NCBI RefSeq assembly: GCF_932526225.1
Contig: NC_064047.1
Coordinates: forward strand, 9,661,994-9,725,993
DNA: 64,000 nucleotides
Reading direction: 5' to 3'
Source of the DNA: Nematostella vectensis
Lineage: Eukaryota; Cnidaria; Anthozoa; Actiniaria; Edwardsiidae
The position numbers were made by a program, and so were the translations under genes. The notes below the pieces were generated by a model. It was given only the letters and a program-made list of their open reading frames with translations, ran no database searches and was not told the origin of the DNA. This document shows positions 1-13,749 of the stretch, piece after piece. Each line of letters begins with the position of its first letter. Position 1 is the stretch's first letter.

Positions 1-1062
1 AATCCAGAGAAAAAAAAAACTAGGAGTGAGGATAAGAATTAAAAAAGGAATCTTGTGGCAACTGGATCAACCAGGCCCTTCTGAATGAAAATAACACCAT
101 TGAAGAAAAGCTGAAGACCTGATTACACATAATACCATCATAAGCTGAATTATATACAATATTCAGAACATAAATTTTGCCATGTATTTTTATCTTTTTA
201 CTGGAGTTGAGGGCATCTATCTTACATAAATTAGATCTATAATGGAATAACAGATATTCTTTCTCTAGAGACATTCTTGATAAAATGTCTATGCTATTGA
301 AATACTAAAAGTTGGAGGTTTATAAAAACAACAACATTTGGTTGGGCCAAGAGCCTCTGGTAAAACTTTGGCCTAACTTTACATCTTTTTTATTCTCTGA
401 CAAAAAAAAGATATCTTTGCTTTATATGAGTTCTCACGCCAATGCAATGAATGATTATGGTCTATTTCTACTTCTTAGAGATTTAAATATGCTGTAAGTG
501 TTTACAAATACTTAAAAGTGAAGAGATCTGGGTTTGTTATTGGATCAAAATGTACCATGGGGGCTGTCACATCTCAAAAGGATTAAAATTTAACAGGGCT
601 GTTGTTGATTTACACATTTTAAGGTTTAGAAAACTTATGTAAAACTAGGACTGCTTAATTTTGAAGATAATACTAGAGTTTCCCAAAGGAAAGGCATATA
701 CAGTATCAGAACACTAAAATTCAAAATACTACTTCAGGAATAATGCATTCATCTGATTTTGGTTACCAAAATCAAAAGTCTGTCACAAAAATACATTAAA
801 ATCAATTCTTATCCTTCTTTGTTGTTATTGTTTCTACCAGCATTTATACTTATGGTTCTATTTTTATAGCAAAATAAAACTTATTCTTATTTTGTAGAGC
901 TGACAATAGAATCCTTAAAGTCAGCTGGACAAATATGTAAATCATAAAAAAATATAAATATGTAAAAAGTAAAACTTAAACTGAAAATGTAAGTTTAGCA
1001 GAGAGAGGATGTGTGGATCTCATACAAAAATCTGGTATGGTGGTCTGAGTATTATATCTTAC
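1..1062. other. AT-rich sequence beyond the last visible MAP7 exon
   Basis: I see no exon with recognisable protein similarity on either strand here. It most likely belongs to an intron of the minus-strand MAP7-like gene, whose downstream exons would lie left of the window. If the donor at 1061-1062 were not used, the MAP7 frame would run 29 codons into this sequence and stop at 976. Confidence 0.4.
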
Positions 1063-2506
1063 CCTTCGCCTCTCTTGGCGCTCGATCTCCTCCTGTTTAC
1101 GCCTTTCTTCATCCTCAATTGCTTTCTTCTCTGCTTCCTCGCGAGCTATTCTTTCCTGTTCTTCACGCTCCTTGCGTTCCTCCTCTTTCATCCTTTGTTC
1201 CTCAGCTAACCTTTCCGCTTCCTCACGATCGTGTCTTTCCTTCTCTTCCATGGCCTTCTGCATTCTTTCCTCTTCCTGTTGCCGTAGTAACTCGGCTAGT
1301 TCTCTTTGCCTTTCTTCTTCCTTTCTCATTTCTTCAGCCAACCTCTTTTCCTCTTCTTCTTTGCATTTCCTCTCCTCTTCTGCTTTTTCTTTATCTAACT
1401 TAGCCTGTCTCTCTGCCTCCTCTCTTGCCTTTTTACGCCGTTCTGCTAAAGCCTGCTTAGCAGTGGCCTCATCTAACATACCAGCCTTAGGCTTGGGTGC
1501 TTCTTTAGCATGCTTTTTAGGTGAATGCAAAGTAGAGCGTTCCAGTCCGATGTTGTGCAATGCACTTGTTGATTGTGCCTTTTTCACAGTTCTAGTCCCA
1601 GGAGCCAAAGAGTCACAACTTTTAGCAGTAGATGGTCTGGAATGATTATATAATGAGGATGGCCTTGATTTAGAGTTTGATGCTGACGTAGGTCTTAATA
1701 AATTACCTGAACTAGACCTACGTGAAGCTGAATCCAAATTAGTAGTTGAAGTGGCCTTTCCTAAGGATGCTTTACTCCTTGTTGTAGATGGCGTTGCTGA
1801 TGGTGAATGCTTTGGACTTGACTCGGACGATAAACTTGAACTAGAATGTCCAGGACTTTTCACTGGACTAGGTGTTCTCCCACTAGTTTGCCCTGCCCCT
1901 AGATTTGCACTTGCTTTTAATGGCTTAGGCAGTCCAGTCGGCCTGGATTGTGCACTGGAAGGTCTAGAAGTAGGGACAATTGGCAACTTTCTCCCAGTTC
2001 CTGGGCGCTGTTTAGCAGTTTGATCCTTCAAAGTTTCCCATTTTAACTTTTCCTCCGCCTCTTTCTGCCGTTTTCTCTCCTCAAATGCAAGCCGCCGTTC
2101 CTCGTTTTTACGTTTTCTCTCCTCCGCCTGTTTCTCTCGCATTTGCTTTACCTTATCCTGTCGTTGCTGCAGAGACATATCTAAATTCTCCACTGATGCA
2201 GACCTGGTGCGTGAATTCGACTGTTTTGAAGCACTACTTGGCCTTGCATTTGACGTTTGTGTTATCGAATCGGTAGAGCTTGCAAGAGACGAACGACCGG
2301 GTCGACTTGATTTTGGGCTACTTGTTGAAGAAGTCCCTGCTATAAGAACAACAACACCAAAAATTACGCCTTTATCTACATCATACTAGGAAATTTTACC
2401 TAATACAATACGGCCTGGTTAAGGTTGTGCATAATCTACCTTTCTTAGCACGGAAAGAATCCATCGACATTGCTGCCGGTTTAGTGTTTTTTGCTTCCTC
2501 CGACAT
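1063..2506 (-). CDS. MAP7: MAP7/ensconsin-family microtubule-associated protein, 5' two exons (partial)
   Basis: Ensconsin-family proteins bind microtubules and recruit kinesin-1. Two minus-strand exons are visible: 2440-2506 (start codon at 2506, 22 codons plus one base) and 1063-2336. They join in frame after GT-AG splicing to give 447 codons ending at a good GTAAG donor (1062). Residues 76-131 are a charged coiled coil beginning MSLQQRQDKVKQM. Residues 132-305 are Ser/Pro/Thr-rich linker. From residue 311 a long Glu/Arg/Lys helix starts DEATAKQALAERRKKA, matching the MAP7 domain. The C-terminal part lies outside the window. The gene is divergent from SF3A3. Assignment rests on domain order, and long charged helices are easy to over-match, so the exact paralog is uncertain. 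Confidence 0.8.
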
Positions 2507-3197
2507 AGCAACTTGCTTAGGTGTGCCGTATACCTATCGAGGAAATTCGACCCAAAATTTCATTCGCATTTGGAAACCCTGGGTAAATTATTTATGCCAT
2601 ATGATTGCTAGCTATTCCCAGGGACCTTTCGTGTCATTTCTGGGTTGCTGTAGTGATTTTCTGACACCAAAAACATGCATTGACTGCGGCTCGGCAATAG
2701 CTAGGAATTTTGAATGAATTTTCTTTTCTGCGGTAATATACTGCTCAACTTCCTCACAGCCAATCAAAACTCAGGAAATCTATCATGTGATTCCGTAAAC
2801 AAGACTGCTGTGCATAAAGATCGCGGTATCTAACTTTCTCAGACGCCATTTTGCACTTGTTGCCTGAGAAACAAAACTATTTTTGCTGTTAAAATTGTTT
2901 TCCGAATCTCCAGTAAGTTTGACCTTTTATAGCCTTTCATTTACATTACTTTCCATGCCTTAGCTTTTCGCAGACGTAAATTTACCTTATTAAATGCACA
3001 ATATATAATGTCACAATTCAACCAATAATCGTGTCCGATTTGGTCACAAGGACACTTTGCCGCTGGAGCTCGCAGGCTCATTTGTCTGACTACCATTTTG
3101 AATTTACGTTCGAAGCGCGTGTGAAAGATTTTCTTAAATTTGTCAAGTTTGAAATTGTTTATTGTTTCTATGCGCTGAAAAGAATCTACGCGGAGAC
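2507..3197. promoter_or_regulatory. Shared upstream region of MAP7-like gene and SF3A3
   Basis: These 691 bp separate two divergent start codons and therefore contain both 5' UTRs and promoters. A CCAAT motif (in GCCAATCAAAA) lies near 2759. No TATA box is obvious. The bidirectional function is inferred from layout. Confidence 0.5.
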
Positions 3198-6100
3198 ATG
3201 GAGACAATTTTGGAGCAGCAGAGACGTCTCCATGAAGAACGGGAAAGGCTAGAAGACGCAATGTCTCAGGAAATACTACACAAAATCAGCAGGAAAGCAA
3301 CCGTGAGTACTTAAATGTTTAGATAACTGTTGGTATTATAAAAGTTTGGGGGATTTGTCAGCGATATCTGGTGGTCTGGTGATCGTTTCTGGCCATATTG
3401 ACTTTTCCTGTCCAAATGAACCCCATATATGCACCGCAAAGGACACGACATGGTCAGTCAATCAGAAGGCTGTTGTAATGCCATAATTTCCAAATAAACT
3501 AGTGAGCAATTCAAGCACAACGGTAAAGTCATAAGTAAAACGTGGCATAATAACAGGAATGTTATAGTATGTTTGAGAATGGCCTGTTATGATGGCTTTG
3601 AACAAGCCTGCAAGTTTGATTCATACTTAAAGAGTGTCGATCAACCAGGACTCTTTTGTTATTGTAAATAGTTATAAATACAAAGTTTTATTCGCAAGGA
3701 AACTTCTAAATAATTATCTACGAATGAAGTCTAATTAGTTATTGACGATATTTGATTGAAAGTATCTTGGTTACATGCTTGAATTTAGCCAATAGAAATG
3801 GATGTTTTGAGTCACTTGGCATAAAATGGCGGTGTGTTTGACTTTCTTTGATAAAAGACTGATTGCCATTTATTAAAAATACTGCTGGGTGGACCGAAAT
3901 TAATTGGCTTTCAATTTAATTGGAAGTGGGGGGTTGCCAGGTTCTCCCCCCCCAGTTGCCCCCCTCCCCACCCCCCCAGTGTCTTGACCCCTGCTACTGA
4001 TTTTTGGTGGCTGACATCTGTATTGCAAGGAAATCAAAATAAGTAATTTATTATTTATTTTTTTTCATCATATACATGCACAAGGTTTTCTTTACAAGGA
4101 AATCAAAATAAGTAGTTTATTATTATTATTTTTTTCATCATATACATGCACAAGGTTTTCTTTACATTTGCAACTAATTCCAAATATCATTTCAGGGCAA
4201 AGAGCAGATCAATGCTGACCATAGAACACGTAATTTGCTAGAGGTAAGTACATGCTTGTTAAAAATTGTGGGTGTTTTGAGGATCAATCAAGTACTTCCT
4301 TTTCACCCTCACCAAACTCATTCCTTTTATGATGACAATTGTGATCAGCTTCTTTTAATATGTAATGTTTTTAGGTTTTGATACATCTTGTTTTCTTTTT
4401 TAAGAGGTCAGTCATTGCAGCAGAGTCAATGGCAAACTTGTATGAAGACCAAGATGGGTAAGTCCTGGCAAATTAACCAGCCAGAAATCAATTAGGGAGG
4501 CAATTATTATGTTTGATGAGCCAGAGAATCAGTCACAGGTCAAGCAGGCAATCACTCAGCCAGTTGTTTTCTAATCATCTTACACAATTCTAATGACATG
4601 GTTTAAGCCGCATTGTTACCAGTTTACTTTCGGTCCATCACGTTACAATCCCTGATGATTTTTAATGAAAAATGTGAAAAAAGTTTCAAAATTGTAAATT
4701 AAAGTGGGTCTATTGGAAGTTTCTTTGAGGATGTAACTGATAATTTAGAGCAGATGGCCTGATAAATAGTGCGGACTCAAATAGATTCTTTTGTCTCTTG
4801 TCAGTTGAGGTTTTCATTGACTCACATCAGTTTATTATCTGTGTTTTATCTCATCTTTTTATTATCTCTTTCTCTCCCATCAGTTTATTATCCTCTGTAT
4901 CTCTTCTTATCTGTTTATTATCTGCTTCTCTTCTTACCTGTTTATTATCTGTGTCTCTTATCTGTTTATTATCTGTCTCTTTTCACCAGTCTGAGGAAGG
5001 AAGAGGTATCATCCCTCTCAGGTCCCAATGAGTTTGCTGAGTTCTACAGCAGGCTGCGGAGTCTAAAAGAGTACCATCGCAAATACCCTAATGAGGTTAG
5101 TTTAACTTAAGAAGAAGTCTTTCAAATTGTTTTACACCCATGAGGATATCAGATAGCTGCACTTCTTAAATTAAGTATAGTTTTAGATAAATTATACATA
5201 ATCTTCTAAGAATGTTATTTTCTTCCACAATTTTATCGTATACTATGTATATTATCAGGGTCAAGAGCCTACAGGGATAACAAGTCATCTCATGCCCTGT
5301 TTTGCCTTGTTTGCATATTATAAAGTTAACTTTGTTTGTATGCAAGACACACCTAGGCAAAACAGAATCATCATTTGATGCTGCTGCTTTATCATTTGAT
5401 GACAGGAATCCCTGCTTTATCAATCTAAACTGTTCCGACTTTATCATTATTTTCTTTTTTTAAAGAATTTATAGACAATTCCTTGATGCAGTACCTTCTC
5501 TATCCCTTTTTTGCTTGAAATGCCAGTTGCATTCTCGTTGACTATTGACTTGGTCCTACATTTTCTTCTGCATTGTTTGTGATTGTTTATATGCATTGTT
5601 TGTGATTGCTTATGCATTGTTTGTGATTGCTCATGCATTGTTTATGATTGCTTATGCATTATTTATGATTGCTTATCCATTGTTTGTGATTGCTTTCAGG
5701 TAGCTGAGCCCATGCAGATGGAATTTCTTCGAATGAAAGAGAACAGAGAAAACAACATTGAGGATAATTTACGTGAGAAAAATATTCTACTTACTAATGT
5801 TGAAAGCGATATTTGTACTTTTAATACCAAAGCCATGGCAGCCATGTCACGTCACACTGTAATTAATACAAATACGTCACACTTAAAATTGTACATAAAT
5901 AATGTATGTTGTTGTGTTTTTTTTTTGTTGTTATATGTTTTACACGGTGTACTTTTTCAAATTTAGCGCTGGTAGAGTTCACCGATGAAGAGGGTTATGG
6001 CAAGTACTTGGATCTCCATGAAGTCTATGACAAGTACCTCAACCTTAAGGGAATTGAGGTAAATTCTCAAGACAACGTGTGGGAATCATGAGGAAATAAG

Positions 6101-9100
6101 GTCTATGGGGAGGGGTGAGGTGGTTTAATTAATAATAATACTCGTTTATTAGTCCTCTCGTAGCCTTAAATGCTAAATTACATGATTCCAATATCAAATA
6201 TAATAAATAATGATTAATTGATACAATATAATAAATATAAAGGTAGTATGGGCAGTCAGATAGCCAAGGTCAGCGCGTGTTTGTTTGTGAAAAGTTGCCA
6301 AATCTATTGGTACGAGTGTTACCATGTTCCTATACAGTCCTTTGACAAAAGGTTGTCGTGAACTGGCTTGGCGACTAAGCAACAAGCCCGCATGTAAGCA
6401 TGGGTAAAAACCACTGAAGCGCTTAGCTGCACATATCAGTCACCGCATCGGCTTGAAGATATGTGGTAGCTAATATATGAGCTACAACTGTATACTCTTG
6501 TATTCCCTTAAGGATTGTTCCAATGTCTTTTTCGTTTGTTTTGTATTTTGTAGAAAATCGACTACTTGACATACTTAGACACCTTTGATCGACTTTTTGA
6601 TATCCCAAAAGACAAGAAAAACATGGATTATAAAAGGTATTGTTGAGTACAATTTTTTTTCAATATTTTCCTTGATAAAGTGGTAGTTGAAGCAAACATA
6701 ATTATGAGTAGCACCCACTTATTAATGTTGGAGTTATCCCTTTAAAAATCCCCCTTCCATGTATACTTCATTTTGTCAGTAGCAAGGTTATTCTATATTC
6801 CCTTATCCCTTATTAAACTGAATAAGCTTTGGATCAGATTGAGAAGGCATCTTTGAAGGCATTTTTTATAAACAACTCAAAACAGTGCATTTGACATCGC
6901 ATTTTGCACTGCGAAATTGTCTAGATACCTTGATGATAGTGGGATGACGTTTTACTAATGATTATTGTGTTTTGTTTTAGATATCTAGAGTCCCTTCTTG
7001 ATTACCTATATGGATTCTGTGAGCGTGTTCAGCCCCTTTATGATCTTACCAAGGTAAAAACAAAAACAATCAGTGGTACAGAAATCTTGTTCAGTTGGGA
7101 GCGAATTTCTAAACCCAAACATTATTTCTCTGAATGACTCTAAATCCCTAAACTTTCTCTCACAAACACATTTTAAAACTCTCCCACGTGACTAGTCCAC
7201 ACATCCAAATGTCAATCAACATTGATGTCAAATCGTCAAATGACATTGATGTCGTTTATAATACAACAAAATATACAATTTTCATTTCTCACACTCGAAC
7301 AGTGTCCATGTGACAGTTAGCTGTGTGAATCCTCCTGACACAATTCCTGAAGACTTAGCAATGACGGACTAACAATTTCCCAAAGGGATGGGTTTTTTTT
7401 TATTGAGGTGAACATGTTTTTTTTTTCTAACATTTCAAACTGAGAGGGGGGGACGGCCTCTTTTGACCCTCCCCCTGGATCTGCTCTCCTTCAAAGCCTG
7501 CTGTTTTGTTGACAATGATTGATTAATAGATTCTAACTTACAGTCATGTTGTATGTCCTCTGTGAATTTTTAGGAACTCTCCAAGGTGGGGGAAGAGTTT
7601 GAAGGGCAGTGGGCTCAAGGAAACTTTCCCGGATGGCAAGTAAGTAGTGTGAAGAGAACAAAAAAAAAAATGTAAATTAGACATGCTTATTGATGCTATA
7701 TAAACTCATAACTAACAAAAAGGGACTTAACGATCTCGTCAAAAGCTACATCACTTTAGATTGTTTTTTTTTTCAACAATACAATGCCATGTTTCACAGA
7801 TAACTGAGAAAATACTGAACCACAACATTTTTTGGCCAGGGGGCATAGATTTTGGTAAAATACATCATAAACTTCTGTTAGTTGAATTCCTTTACAATTT
7901 GATTTGATTATTCCTAAAAAAGTAAATGCAGCTGAGATGCTGAGCCTTAAAAATGCACTATAAACACAGCTCTGTTTTGCAGTGCTGAAGAAGTCACCTT
8001 GAATAGTTTTTTAATTCAATCCATTCTACAATGAAAGTGGCTTCTTTGTATTACTGAAGCATGAAACAATATGGATAAGGATGTTTTCTAAAGGTATTAT
8101 ACTTTATTTTTTTACTTCTTGTTGTTTCAGAAAGATGCAAGCAGCGCCCTTGCTCACACAGGAGCGCATCTCGACCTGTCAGCTTTCTCATCGCCTGAGG
8201 TACATGCAGTAACTTCATATAAGTTATTCTCATAAAATAATGTTTTTCTTAAAAAGTTAGAATGTATTTGCTGTCCCAAAAAATCTGGTTGGCTAAGGGT
8301 TTATATTTAACCTAGGAACCTTTCAATTTAATCACTTAGTAAGTAAGCCATGTGCCAAAGGTGTCGTTGGTGGATTTTTCAAACCCACTCTGTTTCAGCT
8401 TGGCTGATCTTATTAATATTTTCCCCTCTGCATTTGCATGTGCAGAGAGTATATGGTTATAGTCCATTCCATTTTTCATTATAATAACAATGATAAGTGC
8501 TTGGCTGTTGCTGAAGTGAAGTGTTTGTCCGTTTTGTAGGAGCTGGCATCATTAGGTCTTGACCGGCTCAAGCAAGCTTTGCAGGCCTTAGGGCTCAAGT
8601 GTGGAGGGTGAGTACAGTAGAACTAGACACAGAAATAATTGAGTTGAAACATGTAATGCAGGCCTGCAGCCAGGATGTTGAGCAGGGTGGTTCATTTTTC
8701 CATTTAATCGGACCAAATTTCCGGTATATCCCTCTATGTTATTAATAGGGTACTTTTTAATAAAGGGTCGATAATAATCAAGATAATTATTATAAAAAGA
8801 TTTTTATAGTCATTTTAAAGACATATTGATGTGCACTGTATGTCTCCAGCCAAACGTTATATATTTTTGTTTGCTCCGAGCGGACCTTCAAGCTGGGTGG
8901 GGGCTCACAAACCTAATTTAAAAAAATGATAATACATTTCTTACTGCGATGAGGTGTGAAATGCATGCACAGGCCTTTGAAAACGCTTCTGCAAGCCCAC
9001 AAGTGGCATCGTGGCATCCTCAAATGATTAAGGTGTATGCCACTAGGAAAAAAATGCCATGGTAAATGTCATTTGTGAATTATCAATCATGGCAAAGTGC

Positions 9101-12100
9101 TGTCAGTGCAAACAACAATTAATGGTGATATGAAATGGCAGTTCTACAACTGAATAAAACCATGGATCTCATTTTGTTCCTACCAAATTCTGAAAAGATA
9201 TGTGCAAATGTCAACAATACACACAATTAATGGTCAAAGCAAATAGAGCCTCCTCAAAGAAGGCGAATCCTTCCACCATTCTATGTCTATTCTCCCGAAC
9301 AAATACCAAGTCACACAAAGCATCAATTGTCTTTGGCTAATTGAAGACTTAATCTTAGATTATTATTGATTCATTCATTCATCCATCCGTCCGTCCGCCC
9401 ATTCATCCATTCATTTATTTAGGCAAATAAACCATTGCATTTTCAATTGTAAACAAAAACCAAGTAGCTGTTGATCAACATTCTTTCAATGCCTCTTTTC
9501 CTTGTTCTAGAACCCTTGAGGAGAGGGCCCAGAGACTGTTTTCGACCAAGGGTGTCCCCTTGGAAAAACTTGACCCCTCAGTATTTGCCAAGTCAAGAGC
9601 AGGCAAAGGAAGGTATGTATAAACTCTGTAATGCTGTTCACCAGCATGCATTTTCTCTGCCCTCCAAACCACATGGTGGCACAGGCCTTGTCAAATCCTA
9701 ATGATTACATACTCACATGGTCAACTCCATCTATGAAATATTTACCAAATCAAATTTTCAAGGCCTGGCAGGGAGATAGCTATGACCTCTTTCCTTACTT
9801 CCCAGCTATGGCCGGTTATGAATGTTCCTTTTTTTTTTCTTGCAGGGAAAGCTCAGAGCGACAGAAAGATATTGCATCTTATGAAGCTCAAGTCTACCAC
9901 CTCAGTGAATTACTAGGGGTATGTATAATGTTTTGGGCTGATAAATTTGTATCAGACATTTCGGATGCTAGAAAGTATTTGCATGTTTTTTTTTTACAAG
10001 CTTTTGAAAAGGAATTGCATAACATACTAAATTAGAACTTTCGTCAACGCCTTCATTTGTCAACACTTTTAAAGTTGACTGAATGAATGTTCAAGGTGTG
10101 TTGGATGGAATTAAACTGTTTGCTGAATAGAAACTGGTTATAGTTTCCATAAGTCAACAATTGTAAGTGAAAAAAAGTGAAGAAAGTGAGGTAACAATAC
10201 AAAAAAAAATATTTTTTTCCCAGGAACAAAGACAAGCCACAAGAGAAAATGTAGAGAGGAAACAAGCTAGAACTTCAGATGAATTAGAGGTGATTGTTTT
10301 ATTGATTGACTTGACATAGATAGATATTATTGATATTAATGATCATGATTTTATGATGGTAGTGGTTGTGATGAGGATAGTGGTTATAAATGATGCAGTG
10401 GTGATAGTGTTGGCGGCGATAGTGGTTTTGGTTATGGTGGCCTTGATGATGGTATTGGTAACGATGATAATGAGGGGTGGTGGTGGGGGTGGTGGTGGTG
10501 GGGGTGGTGGTGGTGGGGGTGGTGGTGGTGGGGGTGGTGGTGGTGGGGGTGGTGGTGGTGGGGGTGGTGGTGGTGGGGGTGGTGGTGGGGGTGGTGGTGG
10601 GGGTGGTGGTGGGGGTGGTGGTGGGGGTGGGGGTGGGGGTGGGGGTGGTGGTGGTGGTGGTGGTGGTGGTGGTGGTGGTGGTGGTGGTGGTGGTGGTGAT
10701 AATGATGGTGATGGTGATAATGATGGTGATGGTGGTGGTGGTGGTGGTGGTGATAATGATGGTGATGGTGATAATGATGGTGATGGTGATAATGATGATG
10801 TTAGTGATGGTGATAATGATGATGTTAGTGATGGTGATAATGATGATGTTAGTGATGGTGATAATGATGATGTTAGTGATGGTGATAATGATGATGTTAG
10901 TGATGGTGATAATGATGATGTTAGTGATGGTGATAATGATGATGTTAGTGATGGTGATAATGATGATGTTAGTGATGGTGATAATGATGATGTTAGTGAT
11001 GGTGATAATGATGATGTTAGTGATGGTGATAATGATGATGTTAGTGATGGTGATAATGATGATGTTAGTGATGGTGATGGTTATGATGATGTTAGTGATG
11101 GTGATGGTTATGATGATGGCTCAATATCTGCTTCCTAGGAAGAGGAAGAACAGGATGTAGGCCATGATTCAGATTCTGATGATGAGGAAACGGTGCTCTA
11201 CAACCCTAAAAATCTTCCGTTAGGCTGGGATGGAAAGGTAACCATCTTACAAAATGTGAAACACTGGCCCTCTTACTAATACTACTTAAGAATATATTAG
11301 TATAAAGTTACACGGAATACTTGTGTAGCTTGCATAACTGGTGGTTTTCTTGGGTTAATAGGCAGTCCTCATTTTTTAAGACTATATTCCTTTTTGTTAG
11401 CTACAAATGCTTTTTAGTGCCAAATTTCAAAAAATTGCCCCACTTCGAATTACCCCTAACCCCCTTTCCGTAAGGCTTAAAATATTGAATTAGTGCTCTC
11501 CTTCAAATAAGCACCCCTCTTTAGCACTAGAAAGAGTTATTTTTTTTTTAATATCTATCAACCAAAGACGTGGGCTGAACTATTTATGTATGATTGTCTT
11601 GCTTGTTATGATTTCTGACCCTCGCTTTGGCCCTTAGCCCATCCCTTACTGGTTATATAAACTCCATGGCTTGAATATCAGCTACACATGTGAGATCTGT
11701 GGCAAGTTTACTTACAGGTATGTGGTGCTGGAGAAAAACTTACTATGAGTATATCTGTGTATAATGTACGTGTATGTACGAATGCACAATGTACGTGTAT
11801 GTACGAATGCATAATGTACGTGTATGTACGAATGCATAATGTACGTGTGTATGTACGAATGCATAATGTACGTGTGTATGTACGAATGCATAATGTACGT
11901 GTGTATGTACGAATGCATAATGTACGTGTGTATGTACGAATGCATAATGTACGTGTGTATGTACGAATGCATAATGTACGTGTGTATGTACGAATGCATA
12001 ATGTACGTGTGTATGTACGAATGCATAATGTACGTGTGTATGTACGAATGCATAATGTACGTGTGTATGTACGAATGCATAATGTACGTGTGTATGTACG

Positions 12101-13717
12101 AATGCATAATGTACGTGTGTATGTACGAATGCATATTGTACGTGTGTATGTACGAATGCATAATGTACGTGTGTATGTACGAATGCATATTGTACGTGTG
12201 TATGTACGAATGCATAATGTACGTGTGTATGTACGAATGCATAATGTACGTGTGTATGTACGAATGCATATTGTACGTGTGTATGTACGAATGCATAATG
12301 TACGTGTATGTATGTACGAATGCATGTGCATGTGTATGCGTTTATGCATAATGTATATGTGTATGCATCTATGCATAATGTATGTGTATGTATTTATGCA
12401 TAATGTATGTGTATGAACGATTGCATAATGTATGTGTAAGTGTAAATGTGTAATGTATGTGTATGTATAATGTATATCTACTGCGTAAGACAGCCTCCCC
12501 TGTTTTTCCGTCCCATTTGGAGGTATGGCAAGTTGTGAGAATAACAATTTTATATGTGTGTAGTGTAAAGTAACATCGAGAGAGTGGATGGAGCAATCAA
12601 AAATAGACCAACAAACATTGGTCTTATTTCTTTTTTCAAGAATCCGTTCACAATATATTTGTACCTGCGTAGCGTCATTAATTTCCCAATCACTACCCGT
12701 TTGGTTTCATTTATCTACTGCAATTTAAACGCCAATTTCTAAGCCAGAAATAAGGTTCTATATTGATGCTTACCTTGGATTTCTTGCTAAAAACGACGCG
12801 TTCTCGTCGTCGTGGTCTTTGCTCAAGTCCCATAATCACTTTATCTTAGCAGAGGAGCGTCGCAAAGTATATTTTTCCACATTTCACTCGGCATCATTTC
12901 ACAGCCACTCACGCAGGGAAATAGATAATAGGGGACATCTGTTGATCTGTTGTTATTCATTATACGTATTTGGTTATTTATATTACAGGGGTCCCAAGGC
13001 ATTCCAGCGGCATTTCGCTGTAAGTACTGTAGAACATGTTCAACTTTATACAGCGGCGTAGCCAGGGTTTTTAACAGGAGGGGGCCCAGAAGGCCTCTTT
13101 TAGGCATTGTCTCTTGTGTTTAGATAATATCTCATACATTTGCTGTATTTTTGGCTGCTGGAAGGGGGGGGGGGGGGGCCTGGCGGGCCCTGGGCCAACC
13201 CCCTGCCAACGCCCCTGTTATACCAATTGCGCTCAACTCGATTTTATTGTAATTACTTGAATACAATTCTACGAAAATCATTGAATTTCTACTAATACAA
13301 GGGGTTTATCAGAACTCTAGTCTGTTACTGAGAGTAGGCCCGATCTTCCTATTTCCCGGAATTTCATTATCTTGGAATTGGCCAAAATACAGTGTTGCTA
13401 AGAAAAATGGGAACTTGAAATGTTCCAGTACTGGAAGAATCAACCATCCTTGGAATTTCTAATTCCCTCCGTAGGCGAATCTTTTCTGGCTTCAAACATT
13501 TCCAAGTAGCCTTTCGCTGATAAGTCTTTTACCAACGACTTCTTTGTTTTGTGTTCTCAGGAGTGGCGACACGCACACGGTATGCGATGTCTGGGAATCC
13601 CCAACACCGCTCACTTTGCCAACGTCACTTTGATCGAGGACGCCGTCGCACGTGAGTATTATAATGCACGCGCGAATTGCATTGTGGCATAACGGTATGT
13701 GCGGGGTTGATTCGCGG

Positions 13718-13749
<32 letters not shown>

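Noticed and set aside
1009-2276. Plus-strand frames opposite the MAP7 exon
   Set aside because: Shadow frames of a Glu/Lys/Arg-rich coding exon; no coding character of their own.
10353-11160. Long Gly/Val/Asp-rich open frames
   Set aside because: They are translations of the GGT and 24-bp arrays inside an SF3A3 intron; unit lengths divisible by three keep all frames open.
11708-12547. 175-279 codon frames on both strands (MYECIMYVC and TRTLCIRTY repeats)
   Set aside because: Artefacts of the 27-bp minisatellite in SF3A3 intron 16.
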